Of a stretch of 64,000 nt of DNA, positions 9,546 through 19,100 are shown piece after piece. The stretch comes from Diploptera punctata (lineage: Eukaryota; Arthropoda; Insecta; Blattodea; Blaberidae). Position 1 is the stretch's first letter, and every line of letters starts with the position of its first letter. The position numbers and the translations under genes are program-made. The stretch is from positions 261,001 to 325,000 of the forward strand of contig JASPKZ010004576.1 in the NCBI GenBank assembly GCA_030220185.1. The letters run 5' to 3'. The notes beneath the pieces are model-generated. The model was not told the DNA's origin. It was given only the letters and a program-made list of their open reading frames with translations, and did not search any database.

Positions 9546-9813
9546 ACCTTGTATACTACCGCCTTCCTTAACTATAATATTTCTATTTAAAATTTTCGTT
9601 GATTTCACTCTAGGCCTTTCGAAACATGCTTCATCTTCTGTAGTTGTTGTAGTGTTGAATTATCAGTATATGTATAGTAGAGGGTTTTGCTCATTAGGCA
9701 TATTTTCGTTGAGAATGTTTGTATTCTTGGCCTCCTTGATAATCGAAATTATCAAGGAGGCCAAGAATACAAACATGCTCAACGAACATAGTCCAATGAG
9801 CAAAATCCTCTAA
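9546..9813. mobile_element. PLE end fragments in palindrome
   Basis: 9546-9680 is a minus-strand PLE terminal-repeat-like segment (AGGCCTTTCGAAACATGC...CATCTTCTG). It joins a palindrome at 9680-9813 with its centre at 9744-9747 (CGAA) and 28 perfect bp on each side. The right arm can encode a short C-terminal peptide 'EIIKEAKNTNMLNEHSPMSK' ending at 9813, which I take to be the end of a PLE protein (inference). Confidence 0.55.
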
Positions 9814-9964
9814 TAGACATAAACCGCGTTATCTAATCGTATTGGTGATGTAGCTTTACTTATGGATATTGCTTGGATATTGAATTTTGGAAGATGAAAT
9901 TTAATTTATTATTTGGATTGTATAAAAAATAGAGTGGAGATAGAATTAATTAGTTTATTGGTAT

Positions 9965-10035
9965 AGAAATTATCAAGGAGGCCAAGAATACAAACATTGC
10001 CTAATGAGCAAAACCTTCTACTGGACATATACAGA
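9965..10035 (+). mobile_element. PLE protein-end fragment
   Basis: Repeats 9745-9800 (GAAATTATCAAGGAGGCCAA...) in direct orientation, with a small deletion, and ends where R-X begins. Confidence 0.55.
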
Positions 10036-10039
10036 CTAA

Positions 10040-10440
10040 TTAACTCATGCCCCAAATGGGAGTCAATGACCAATCACGTTTCAATGATTTCTGTTTTACA
10101 ACCAATCAGAGTCGTGTTTCACCAAATATTTATCAGTGTTATAATTACCATATTAAAGAAAGCTCCTCCTTACAATATTGCGTTCCTTTGGCAATAAATA
10201 GTATGATCTGGTTGCAGTGATAAACAAAAGAAGCAGTAGAAGCGTACCTATCGTTTCTCATTTGTAAACATCGCCGTTTACATTAAATATATAAATATTT
10301 TAAAATAACTATAGTTAAATAATTATTTGTGAGTAAACAGCTTAATTTTATTCGTTAAATAGTCCTAACAAATGCCACTCTTGATTTCCAAATTCTCTAG
10401 ATAAATTGGAAATCACTCGTGGCATTACTTATGATAATTC
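10040..10440 (-). repeat. Unclassified repeat R-X
   Basis: Reverse-complement match to 51245-51860. Ends in a strong hairpin at 10371-10426 (AATGCCAC...GTGGCATT, stem also pairing GATTTCCAA with TTGGAAATC). Non-coding. It could be a foldback DNA element. Confidence 0.65.
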
Positions 10441-10459
10441 AATACTATTATAGATTAGA

Positions 10460-10680
10460 ATAGAATAGATTAGATTTATTTAGCCTGGTGGAATTAAGGC
10501 CATGTGGCTTTCTCTTCCACTCACCAGGACAAACATATGTTACATATGAATACAAAAAAAAATTACAATAATAGTCATATTAAACAATTAATTATCTGTC
10601 AAATTGAATAATAATGAAAATAATGTCTAATAATACAATGCAATTATGTACAATTAAAATTAAATTAATGATACAATGGA
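10460..10680 (-). mobile_element. LINE-B-type 3' end (second family)
   Basis: Minus-strand: the GGCCATGTGGCTTTCTCTTCC tail block near 10500 and about 130 bp of 3' UTR that matches 39540-39670. That UTR differs from the LINE-B copy at 5938-6297, so it is a sister family sharing the tail. Confidence 0.65.
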
Positions 10681-10795
10681 TACAACAACTCCAGAAGATG
10701 AAGCATGCTTCGAAAGGCCTAGAGTGAAATCAATGAAAATTTTAAATAGAAACATTATAATTGAGGAAGGCGGTAGTATACAAGGTAAAAACAAA
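10680..10795 (+). mobile_element. PLE terminal-repeat-like segment
   Basis: Inverted match to 9546-9660: CCAGAAGATGAAGCATGCTT, CGAAAGGCCTAGAGTG and GGAAGGCGGTAGTATACAAG. With the 9546 copy it brackets about 1 kb. Confidence 0.6.
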
Positions 10796-10799
10796 TATA

Positions 10800-11460
10800 T
10801 ATATAATTTAACATTGTTATAACCTCAACGGTATAAAAAAGTTATGAATTTAAAAAGTATAGATTACGTAGAAATTCACTTATTTTACGCAGTTCCTGCG
10901 CGATGAATTTTTTAATAATAATTATATTAACGTTCGGTTTCTGCTCATCACGATTTATACACTATCACGAAAGAGTTACAGTTTACCCTACTAAAATTGA
11001 TCACATGAACACATTAAATGATTCATTACACTACTATCCTCCACTGCACTTTAAGTCGTATTTTAGCAATGATGAACACACTTGTTAACCACACAGTAGA
11101 GTGAATATTGTTACCTTCATGTTGCCGGTGATGAGACAGTTGACGTGCATTGACACTCTACGACACATTGTGGAGATGAAGGTATTTATAGGTACGTCAC
11201 GAGGTTGGAAGGAGGGGGATTCGATATCTCGCAATACAACACTTTGCAAATAATTGATATGCGAGACTATTATTTCATGAAAGTGAAATCCATCCCAGAT
11301 TTTAATGATCCCCTCACTTCTGGTTAAGCATGATTCTAATTTATTGCACACGTTCATACTCACTCATTCATTTTCTGAAGAAAAAAATGAATTTTAATGA
11401 AATATTTGTGAGAAAATTCCTCTTTTTGATAAAATTGAATCATTTTGTCTGTTGTTTATC
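10800..11460. other. Unassigned DNA
   Basis: Two short open frames (10903-11088 plus, 11085-11363 minus) show no family I know and overlap low-complexity text. A 'TTACGCAGTTCCTGCG' block near 10880 recurs in weak form at 36620, 53930 and 59690. Confidence 0.4.
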
Positions 11461-11461
11461 A

Positions 11462-12090
11462 TCATCATCATCATCACTCCAGGGATTAGGCAATTGCCCG
11501 TTCCGACTTCATATTGCATCAGCCCAACGTCTTCTAGGTCTTCCAACATCACGCCTTCCTCTTGCTTGATAATTTCTGGCTAACAATGGATATCTCTCCT
11601 TACTCATTCCATCCATGTGATCAATCCATTTCTGTCTGTAATTCGTGACTTTATCCAATAAAGGCTGTACTTTCAATTCTTCTCTTATATCCTCATTTCT
11701 TGCTTGGGTCGGTTCCTTTTGTGACAATCCGGCTGATTTCCATGAAGCTTCTCAGTAAGATAAATGTCTCCTGGAAGCGTTACGAGCGCTTCGCAGGACA
11801 AGGATGGTGGAAGGGCTGCTTCCTCTGAGCCTCCAAACATGCTCCTCTGGGTATCCACCCCCCAAGAGAGGGCTGCTTCTTCCGCTCTTCAAGCCCTACA
11901 AGTTTAGCTGTGCTATTCCTTGTCGCCCTGTTGACCGTTGAAGACTTGACGAAGATGTGGCCGCCCAATATGGATACAGACGCCATTCCTTCGTTGTGAG
12001 CTATACTTAGTTCCCCTCGCCTCTTACCCACCAGCAAGATTAACCTAAGTCAATCTTCCCCAGTAGAGTCGTCTGGTTCATCGGGTACTA
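11462..12090 (-). mobile_element. LINE-F deletion derivative (5' module + 3' end)
   Basis: On the minus strand a 5' module (12090 to about 11718), with an open frame holding 'LVGKRRGELSIAHNEGMASV' and 'GGWIPRGACLEAQRK', is followed directly by the LINE-F C-terminus 'NEDIREELKVQPLLDK' and 'GRRDVGRPRRRWADAI' to a (ATG)n tail. The whole RT is missing. The same 5' module occurs at 35175-35570 and 57440-57612, joined at other points. Confidence 0.75.
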
Positions 12091-12164
12091 AGCCCCCCCA
12101 CCACGTCAAGGTGATAGCTCCTGGGGGGTCTGTTGTTTATTTTGTGGATATTTAAATATCTTGA

Positions 12165-12370
12165 AGCGGCTAGACGCTCGCCTCTCACCTGGTCACTGCA
12201 TGTGGGTTTCGTGGTGGACGAAACGGAGCTTGGGCAGGTTTTCTCGGGGTTTCTTCCGTTTACCCCTGCCACAAATTTCATTCCATCATTTCTCCGAACT
12301 CGTCTCATCTATTTCGTTTCATTTCATTCATCCACCCCTGTGACGGTGCGTCAGCAGTGGTCGGCCGGTT
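12165..12370 (+). repeat. SINE-E-like repeat
   Basis: Matches 38700-38945: CATGTGGGTTTCGTGGTGGA, CGAAACGGAGCTTGGG, 'TTTCATTCCA.CATTTCTCC', CGTTTCATTTCATTC and GTGGTCGGCCGG. Non-coding; a weak tRNA-like head is possible but not convincing. Confidence 0.55.
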
Positions 12371-12384
12371 GGAAGTGGTTTTTA

Positions 12385-13262
12385 TAGAAGTGTGAAAATT
12401 ATTAAAAAACCGAGCGACAGCGATATTCTGTAAAAAAAACACTTCACAAACGTGTGTTGTACATTATTTTTTGCACGATGGTGTTTTCAAAATAATAAAT
12501 AATAGTAAAATAATATCACCTTTGTTGGAAATATTTGCGTTCATTTTAAACAATTGACTGAGGTTAACAGTCTGGCCAAGGTATATACGCTAAATCTCAA
12601 AAATAATTTAGTTTAGAGTACAGCAGGTCGTGACACCAATCAGGGTACCGGAAGGTGTAGCTAGAATGTTTAAATAAATTGATGATTTTATAAAAAAGGG
12701 AGGGAGAAATAGAAGAGGAATAATTAGACAAGTTATTCTAGAAGTTAGAAGTTTCATTTACATTGAGAATTTTATTGTGCAATTCAATATAACTTGATTT
12801 ATTTTTTAATGTTCCTATGATATATGTGTAATTATTATAATATTTATAATGGTTCCGGTTGGCACACCACCATTTTGGGTTTGAAGCAGCAGCTTGATAT
12901 TGACATTTTGTAGATGTTGTATGACTATTTCTCTATATTTCAATTTACTGATTAAAATGGCCGCAAGTACGAATTTATTGTTTTATTTTGTTTCAGATAA
13001 AGTCAGTTCATATAAAATGCAGTGATTTGTTTCATATAATGTATATTAATATTACCTTTCGGATAGATTTTGTATATATTTTGTACGTAGTATACATTAA
13101 GGGCAGTGAATTTACTTCCCACCCTAGGTAGGTAATTTGTAATATTACAGTATAGTTATTTAATAATTTATAGGTTGGCAACCCCGAAATTTAGGAAATT
13201 GAAATTTCAATCATGGTGGCCATTCCTATCTAAGTATGGCAGAACGCAGTATCGTGCAAGAT
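12385..13262 (+). mobile_element. Crypton-like family, non-autonomous copy
   Basis: Starts 'AAACCGAGCGACAGCGA', contains ACACTTCACAAACGTG and the GTTGGAAATATTTGCGTTCA block, and ends with TTGGCAACCCCGAAATTTAG, TTTCAATCATGGTGGCCAT and a final '(A)CTATCGTGCAAGATA'. These blocks flank the recombinase-coding copy at 30121-31018. The centre (12640-13010) is unrelated to that copy and lacks an open frame. Confidence 0.6.
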
Positions 13263-13288
13263 ATATATATATATATATATATATACTC

Positions 13289-13590
13289 TATAGTAATTCT
13301 TCCCGAGGGTAGGTCTTTCACTGCATTCATAGCATTTTCATGGTATGCTTTGCAGCTTTACTATGGGATTATAGGTATGGTAGTTTCCCGTTGCTTTCCA
13401 CACCGGTGATGGATAATGATGATAATGGTACGGATGATGATGGTGGCCGTTGGGCCCTAACCTTCCTGACATTTGTCTTACAGGTGAGGAAAACCCCCGA
13501 AAAAACCTCACCCAGGAGCCAGCCCCGACCGAGAATCGAACCCGGGCCCGCTGTGTGACAAGGCAGCACACTATCTCGAGACCACAGCGG
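13289..13590 (-). mobile_element. SINE-A1
   Basis: Minus-strand copy: head with GGGCCCGGGTTCGATTCTCG near 13540, body, GAT-rich stretch and 3' hairpin near 13340. (TA)n lies on its 3' side (13258-13286) and TATATAT follows its 5' end. Confidence 0.85.
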
Positions 13591-13599
13591 TATATATAT

Positions 13600-14108
13600 T
13601 TAGTTATTTATTTAAAGTTTCCAAAGGGGGCAATGACTATTGTTAGACTGGTTTACGTCACTTTCGTCATTACAAAACCCGCGTGGGCTTCTCTCATTCC
13701 TAAAATAGACAGTAATGTAATTGATATATTGATTGAAACACAATTTGATGCTTTTTCGCTATTCTTTTGTTCTTATTGTTACATGATTTCGTTTCGTAAG
13801 ACAACATCTTTATTTTGTTTTGCTATGTCCATTCAATTCCGTTAATGTTTCTTTACTTCATCAAATGAAGAAATGAAGCAATTTCATCAAGAGTTATTTT
13901 CCAATTACTTAGCAGTACTCTCTTCCTACAGTTGGATCAAACGTAACATGTTAGTGATTATCAATACACTTGTTTATCCTCAAACATCAAATAAGCCAGT
14001 TCATCCATTTCCCCCATATCTTATTATATCTGAGAAATGAAGGGCAATGGTTAAAAACGATCAATGTGACATTACGCTAATATTTCAGTATTTAAAATTT
14101 ACGTTAGT
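13600..14108. other. Unassigned DNA
   Basis: An open frame that runs out of the SINE into this region has no recognisable domain. Nothing else seen. Confidence 0.4.
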
Positions 14109-14109
14109 C

Positions 14110-14335
14110 GCGCGTGGTGGACTAGTGGCTATGTTCCTTGCCTCTAGTTTTGAGGGACGCGGGTTCTCACCTGGCCGGAGTCGATGGATTTTTGGGATGG
14201 GAAAATCGAAGGGACGAGTCTTCCCGGAGTAACATTAAGTCGTGAGTCCCGAGTCTCAAGATTTTCAGACTCGTAAAACGACCGGAAACCTACATAAAGA
14301 GGTTTCTGTGCAAAATTGACCGACCGTTATTCATC
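14110..14335 (+). mobile_element. SINE-C
   Basis: tRNA-derived head: A-box-like 'TGGTGGACTAGTGGCTATG', B-box-like 'GCGGGTTCTCACC'. Body has GGCCGGAGTCG, GTGAGTCCCGAGTCT and AAGAGGTTTCTGTGCAAAAT. Relatives at 33766, 42595 (minus) and 49202. Confidence 0.75.
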
Positions 14336-14357
14336 TAAGTAATACTTTAGTTGACCA

Positions 14358-14471
14358 CTAAGGGTCGGTTTCACCAACAGAGGTAACTGTATTACCATAG
14401 TTTAGGCTATGCATTATACAAGGGAAAATTGGCTTAATACAGTTACATCTGCTGGTGAAACCGATCCTTAG
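14358..14471. mobile_element. 114-bp foldback MITE
   Basis: Inverted repeat CTAAGGGTCGGTTTCACCAA / reverse of GGTGAAACCGATCCTTAG with arms of about 37 bp and a small loop. Better preserved than the copy at 844-957. TSD not certain. Confidence 0.8.
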
Positions 14472-14617
14472 CGACTGACTGAAGCGATATGCGGATCACA
14501 TATCACACGTTACATTTGTGGGTAAATAAGCGTAAATAAATTAGTTGGTTAAAACTCTCCCAATAAGGGGCGCCCTAATTCTCTCACAGGGAAGAACCGG
14601 GGATATAAATAAGTTAG

Positions 14618-14648
<31 letters not shown>

Positions 14649-14682
14649 CTTCTTCTACTTCTTCACAGTTTAAGCTTACTTA

Positions 14683-15249
14683 CTAGCCTGTTCCGGCTCC
14701 AAATTGCTGCTCTTTCCATCTTTTCTTTGGTCTTCCCAAACTTCTTCTTCCTCGTGGTGAATAGCTGTATGCTGCCTTGGGTATTCTATTCTCAGTCATC
14801 TTTGCCAAGTATTCTTTCCAGTTTGTTCTGTATTTCTCTATTGTTGTGTTTAATTCCTCTACTTTTAGTTGATGACTTATTTCTATGTTGTGTTTTTTGT
14901 CTGTTCTTTGATATCCTGCTATTGGTCTGAGGAATCTCATTTCAGCAGCTTGTATTCTGGCAGATTTTTGTGTTGTCACTGTCCATGTTTCGGGTCCATA
15001 AGTAATAGGCCTAATAGGCACTGCCATTGTCTTGTATAATTTAATTATAGAGTCTTTCCTTGCTTTATTTTTCAAAGTTCTTTTTAGTGTTCCTGTTATA
15101 TAATTAAACTTATTTAGTTTGTTATTTATATCTGTTTCCGCTGTGTATGATATTTCGCAATCTAGCAAGTTATATCTTACTACTTGTTCTGTTGATTTAT
15201 TTTCTAATATTATCTTTGTCCGAACTGGAGGAGCGCCCTTGAAGGCCAT
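14683..15249 (-). pseudogene. LINE-E C-terminal domain
   Basis: 188-residue open frame: 'TLKNKARKDSIIKLYKTMAV', 'PETWTVTTQKSARIQAAEMR', 'GRPKKRWKEQQFGAGTG'. It follows the palm of 15303-15635 with a short gap and a frameshift. The matching segment at 32706-33062 is about 85% the same by eye. No catalytic motif is expected here. Confidence 0.8.
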
Positions 15250-15302
15250 TGTTTTTTATTTTTGTGAGGATATTTCCATGTTGTATTTTTTTGATATTTC
15301 AT

Positions 15303-15810
15303 TTAGTTAAATAACATTCTTTGTAGTTCGTCCTCTGTTTTTGCTATTAAAATCTGGTCATCTGCAAAGGCTTCTGTTTTTATTACTATAGGCCTATTTC
15401 CTAAGTTAATTCCCCCCGTTGTCATTTGCTTCCATGATCGTATCATGTCGTCGAAATAAATGTTAAAAAGAGTGGTTGATAGTGGACAACCTTGTCTAAC
15501 TCTTCTTGTTATATGTATTGGTTCCCTTTGATTTATTTTTATTTTTGTTTTCTCATAAATTTTTTTAATTACTGCTATCAAGTGTAGTGGAATTCCTTTT
15601 TCTCTTAATATGTTCCATAATTTTGGTCTTGGCACTTTATCGAAGGCCTTCTTATAATCTACAAAGAGGACGTGCGTCTATAAGTTGAATTATCTTTGCT
15701 TCTCTATTATTTGTTTTAAAGTGGATACGTTGTCTGTGCAGTTTGTTCCTCTCCTAAATTCTGTCTGCTCTTCTGATATTATTGCGTCTACTATACTTAT
15801 TAATCTTTGG
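15303..15810 (-). pseudogene. LINE-E reverse transcriptase palm
   Basis: Reads 'EEQTEFRRGTNCTDNVSTLK' (fingers motif), then in another frame 'FVDYKKAFDKVPRPKLWNIL' (catalytic Asp), 'RRVRQGCPLSTTLFNIYFDD' and 'AFADDQILIAKTEDELQ' with the FADD active site intact. Stops and a shift near 15670 break it. This is the standard order of RT motifs 2a-D in RTE-type elements. Confidence 0.85.
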
Positions 15811-15829
15811 TTATATATATATATATATA

Positions 15830-15930
15830 ATAAAATAAAAATATATCTGTTAAACTGATGTATGTAAAATATTAACTGTAGGCCTTTCGGAAGTTAATTC
15901 CATCATCAGCAGGATGAGTTTGCGCTACTA
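15830..15930 (-). mobile_element. PLE terminal-repeat-like segment
   Basis: Downstream of the PLE endonuclease on the minus strand: CTGCTGATGATGG, AATTAACTTCC, GAAAGGCCTACAG, AATATTTTACATACATC. Contains the words CTGATGA and GAAA around a short GGAA/TTCC hairpin, as in hammerhead ribozymes, but the pairing next to the core is off by one base. Confidence 0.55.
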
Positions 15931-16033
15931 GTAGTTAAGACACTCTAGACGTTGCAGGTCCTGATGCGTCTCCAGTAGGAACTGATTGGTTTGTAAGTAT
16001 CCCATATAAAGGATTCAATAGCAAGTTGTTGAC

Positions 16034-16318
16034 TTATTTGAAGATTTCAAGTTCTTCCAGTAGATTGATTTTAGCTGGTATTCCTTCTCGGTGAACTAAA
16101 GATAAAGTGTGTTCAATTGTGTGCATGCGATGACCAGCATTAATTATGTGTTTAGCGTAGCTTGATTTGCCACCCGCGTGCATAAAATCTCTGACGTGTT
16201 CCTTAAATCTTACGTTGCAGTTTCTATTTGTCCTGCCTATATAAAATTTATTGCAATCTTTACATGTCAGTTTGTAAACTCCTTTTCTATTGAAATTGTT
16301 ATGTTCCTCTGTGCCATT
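16034..16318 (-). pseudogene. PLE GIY-YIG endonuclease domain
   Basis: Open frame of about 94 codons on the minus strand, open at its N-side, ending in TAA at 16034. It reads 'FNRKGVYKLTCKDCNKFYIG', 'RTNRNCNVRFKEHVRDF', 'SSYAKHIINAGH', 'INLLEELEIFK'. This has the GVY...YIG core, the following Arg, the KEH motif and the CxxC seen in the C-terminal endonuclease of Penelope-like elements. The RT domain that should precede it is absent, so this is a 5'-truncated insertion. A PLE terminal-repeat-like segment lies 100-200 bp downstream, as expected. Confidence 0.85.
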
Positions 16319-16448
16319 ATGTAAATATATAATTTAATTTTACAAGAATGGTAAAAACTAAATAGTTGCCCCGAAAATAGATCTAACCTCAAACATCAAA
16401 TTGTTGGGAAAATGAAACAAACGTACAAAGTTCATTTTGAGGCGATTA

Positions 16449-16975
16449 CCTCAAATGAGGTTTTTAATTTTCGAGATTCTGTAAAACACTTCACAAACGT
16501 GCGTTGTGCATTATTTTTTGCGCGATGGTGTTTTCAAGATAATAAATAACACTAATATAATAACATATATGTTGGAAATATTTGCATTCATTATAAACAA
16601 CTGACTAACGTTAACAGTGTGGCCAATGTTTATTAGATGAGACTACAGCAGGCCGTGACACGAATCAGAGATAAAATGACGGCAAGTACGTATCTATTTT
16701 TTATATTATATCAAATAAAGTTCAATTCATTTAAAATGCAGTGATTTGTTTCGTATAATGTATGTTAACACTACATTTTGGATATATTTTTGTATATACA
16801 TTGTACATAGTATGGATAAAGGGCAGTAGTTTTACTTCCCGCACGAGGTTTGTAATATTTAATATTACAGTACAGTTATTTAGGTTAGCAACCCCGAAAT
16901 GTAGGAAGTTCAACTTTCAATCATGGTTGCCATTGCTGTAAGTACGACAAAACACACTATCGCGCAAAAATATCT
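16449..16975 (+). mobile_element. Crypton-like family, short copy
   Basis: Same ends as 30121-31018 ('CACTTCACAAACGTG...TTTTTTGCGCGATGG' and 'GCAACCCCGAAATGTAGGAA...CTATCGCGCAAAAATA') with a shorter, non-coding centre. The GCGCGAT words near the two ends are in inverted orientation. Confidence 0.65.
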
Positions 16976-17820
16976 TAACGTGGTCATACCATCTGATTAT
17001 ATTATCAACTTCATCTAGTATTTTATCCAACTTCAAAATTTTCTTAATTTAGAATTCTCTATTTTATATCATCGGTTTTTCAAAGCACACTTTTAAAAAT
17101 TACATTACGTGATAAATAAATGTATTCACTTCCCAATCCTGAAAGTTATGTGCCAAAATATAAATGATTCAATAATTTAGTATATCTTTATTCCATTTCA
17201 AACAATATATCATAAGTTTTGTAAGCTTGTTTCAAGCAAATTATTTTCTGTATTTATCTGTTAGTTTTTTTTATGATATATGAAGTTTTATGACCCAGTT
17301 ACAATGTAATTTCTTACATTTTATGAAATATTGTTTTCATTCTATATCACATGACCTACTGTATTATGAAAACAGCACATTACACATTCTTTTTTTTTAT
17401 AGTTTTAACCCAATTTGAGATATTGGAAAATACGAGTAAATTAAAAATCTGTCATATTAATGTCAACATTTTTAAATTTATTTTGATACATACAGATTAT
17501 AAATGTTTGAAAGAGGTTTTTGCTTCTGTTTTGTTTCCAAGCTCTGAACATCGTTGATAATAGTATCGTGTTTATTATTCTGTCCATACACCAGCAGTCT
17601 GTGGATGTTTTTGTTGAATTTTAAACCCCTGGAGTAGCAATTAATTTATTAAAATAAATTGGATTCATTTAATATTTTAAAATAAAACAATTTGTTATAA
17701 ATAAGTTTCATTTATATTTGATTGCACAAACAAAAAACAATAAAACAATTATAGTTTAATTTGTATAAATATTTACTTAATATATATGTTATGATCTTGT
17801 GTAAATATTCTTTTTGAATT
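16976..17820. other. Unassigned AT-rich DNA
   Basis: No domain, tRNA-like box or window repeat recognised. Confidence 0.5.
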
Positions 17821-17824
17821 TTAT

Positions 17825-17885
17825 ATTTTTAGCTGGTTGAGTGGAAGAAAAGCTATTATGGACTTAACTCTGCCATAAGATAAAA
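17825..17885 (+). mobile_element. LINE-B-type 3' tail
   Basis: CTGGTTGAGTGGAAGAAAAG then GACTTAACTCTGCCATAAGA; short solo tail. Confidence 0.55.
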
Positions 17886-17940
17886 ATTAAAATATATACA
17901 TGTCGGCAGGTGCCGTCGTCTTCAACTGTGGTAAAATGAT

Positions 17941-18127
17941 GTGTTTAAAATAGTATCTGGAGGCCTTACGGAAGTTAACTTCCATCATCAGCATGATGAT
18001 TATGTGCTACTAGTTGAAGTTATTAACATCCACTTCCACCATCATCAATATGAATTAGTAGCACATAATCATCCTGCTGATGATGGAAGTTAACTTCCGA
18101 AAGGCCTCCAGATAATATTTTAAATAC
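17941..18127. mobile_element. PLE terminal repeats, head to head
   Basis: Two 72-bp inverted arms (17941-18012 and 18056-18127) with a spacer of about 43 bp. Each arm holds GCTGATGATGGAAG, TTAACTTCC, GAAAGGCCTCCAGAT (the left arm has a C-to-A type change in GAAA) and a TAGCACATAATCATC edge. The hairpin within each arm is GGAAG-TTAA-CTTCC. Confidence 0.6.
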
Positions 18128-18204
18128 ATTATTTTAACGCAGAGTTGCTACTGACGACATAGCAAGGTCGTCAACGTCTACAATGTCTTAAACAATACCA
18201 ACTA

Positions 18205-18262
18205 GAAGCAATAATCATCCTGCTGATGATGGAAGTTAACTTTCGAAAGGTCTCCAGACCGT
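18205..18262 (+). mobile_element. PLE terminal-repeat-like fragment
   Basis: Third local copy: AATCATCCTGCTGATGATGG, AAGTTAACTTTCGAAAGG, TCTCCAGACC. Truncated at its 3' side. Confidence 0.55.
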
Positions 18263-18710
18263 CACATGATGGCAGATAACTGCTGGTCTTTAAAAAGAGA
18301 TTGTCCCCTAAAAAATTATGGATGAAAATCTTATAAAAGGCGTTTCACTGAAGTATAACATGGGTTTTCGATATTTTTCTTTTTATTTACGTCAGTGCAT
18401 ACTAAGTTTCAAAAACAATTGACATTATAAATATATCTGTTATATTTTTTTCATATTTTCCGATTTTTGTAGTGTAAAATAAAAGTAAAAATATAAAAAA
18501 ACAGAGCAAATCTTTCAAAATCATTCATAGTTTCATGAATTGTGAGTATAAATATTTCCCAAATTAATCTTATATCAAGGGCAACAAAACCACTGTTAAC
18601 CAGTGTAATTTAACAATAATATTCGAATGACAAAGTGTCAAGTGTAACATTAAAATTAAAATAATTATTCTCAAAATCTTCTTACAAAAAATGGAGATAA
18701 AAAAAATGTT
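18263..18710. other. Unassigned AT-rich DNA
   Basis: Nothing recognised. Confidence 0.5.
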
Positions 18711-19100
18711 ACCGCTGTGGTCTCGAGGTAGCGTGCTGCCTTGTCATGCACCGGGCACGGGTTCGATTCTCGGTCGGGACATGTTTCCTGAGTGAGGTTT
18801 TTTCGGGGTTTTTCCTCACTTCTAAGACAAATGTCAGGACAATTTAAGGCTTAAACGATCCCCGAACATCACACGGCCATCATAATCATTATCATACATA
18901 TTCGCCTTAGATTAAGTTTAGGATTAAGGACTCTCCTGACGCACCGCTATCATCATCACCACCCATCATATCATCGGGGCAGCCGTAACCCCGCCATCCG
19001 GGCAACCCAACCTTGGAAGTGTGTTACAATTACGCCAAAGCCAGGAGAGAACACCGGAAATGCCGAAATGACAACGGAGCATTGAATTTAAAAAAAAAAA
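18711..19100 (+). mobile_element. SINE-A2
   Basis: Same tRNA-like head and first 130 bp as SINE-A1 (GAGGTAGCGTGCTGCCTTGT, GGTTTTTTCGGGGTTTTTCC) but a different 3' half: ATTAAGGACTCTCCTG, ATCATATCATCGGGGCAGCC, CCAGGAGAGAACACC, GAAATGCCGAAATGACAAC and an A-rich end. Confidence 0.85.

Larger units (their letters stand above)
14640..15812 (-). mobile_element. LINE-E, RT and C-terminus
   Basis: Minus-strand RTE-like element truncated at about 15812, next to (TA)n, and ending near 14640 in a second (TA)n. It covers the RT palm to the C-terminus. Relative: 32640-33130. Confidence 0.8.

Noticed and set aside
11780..12037. Conserved 85-residue host protein (also at 35254-35511)
   Set aside because: Both copies are part of the LINE-F 5' module joined to LINE-F ends; it may be element-coded but is not a host gene.
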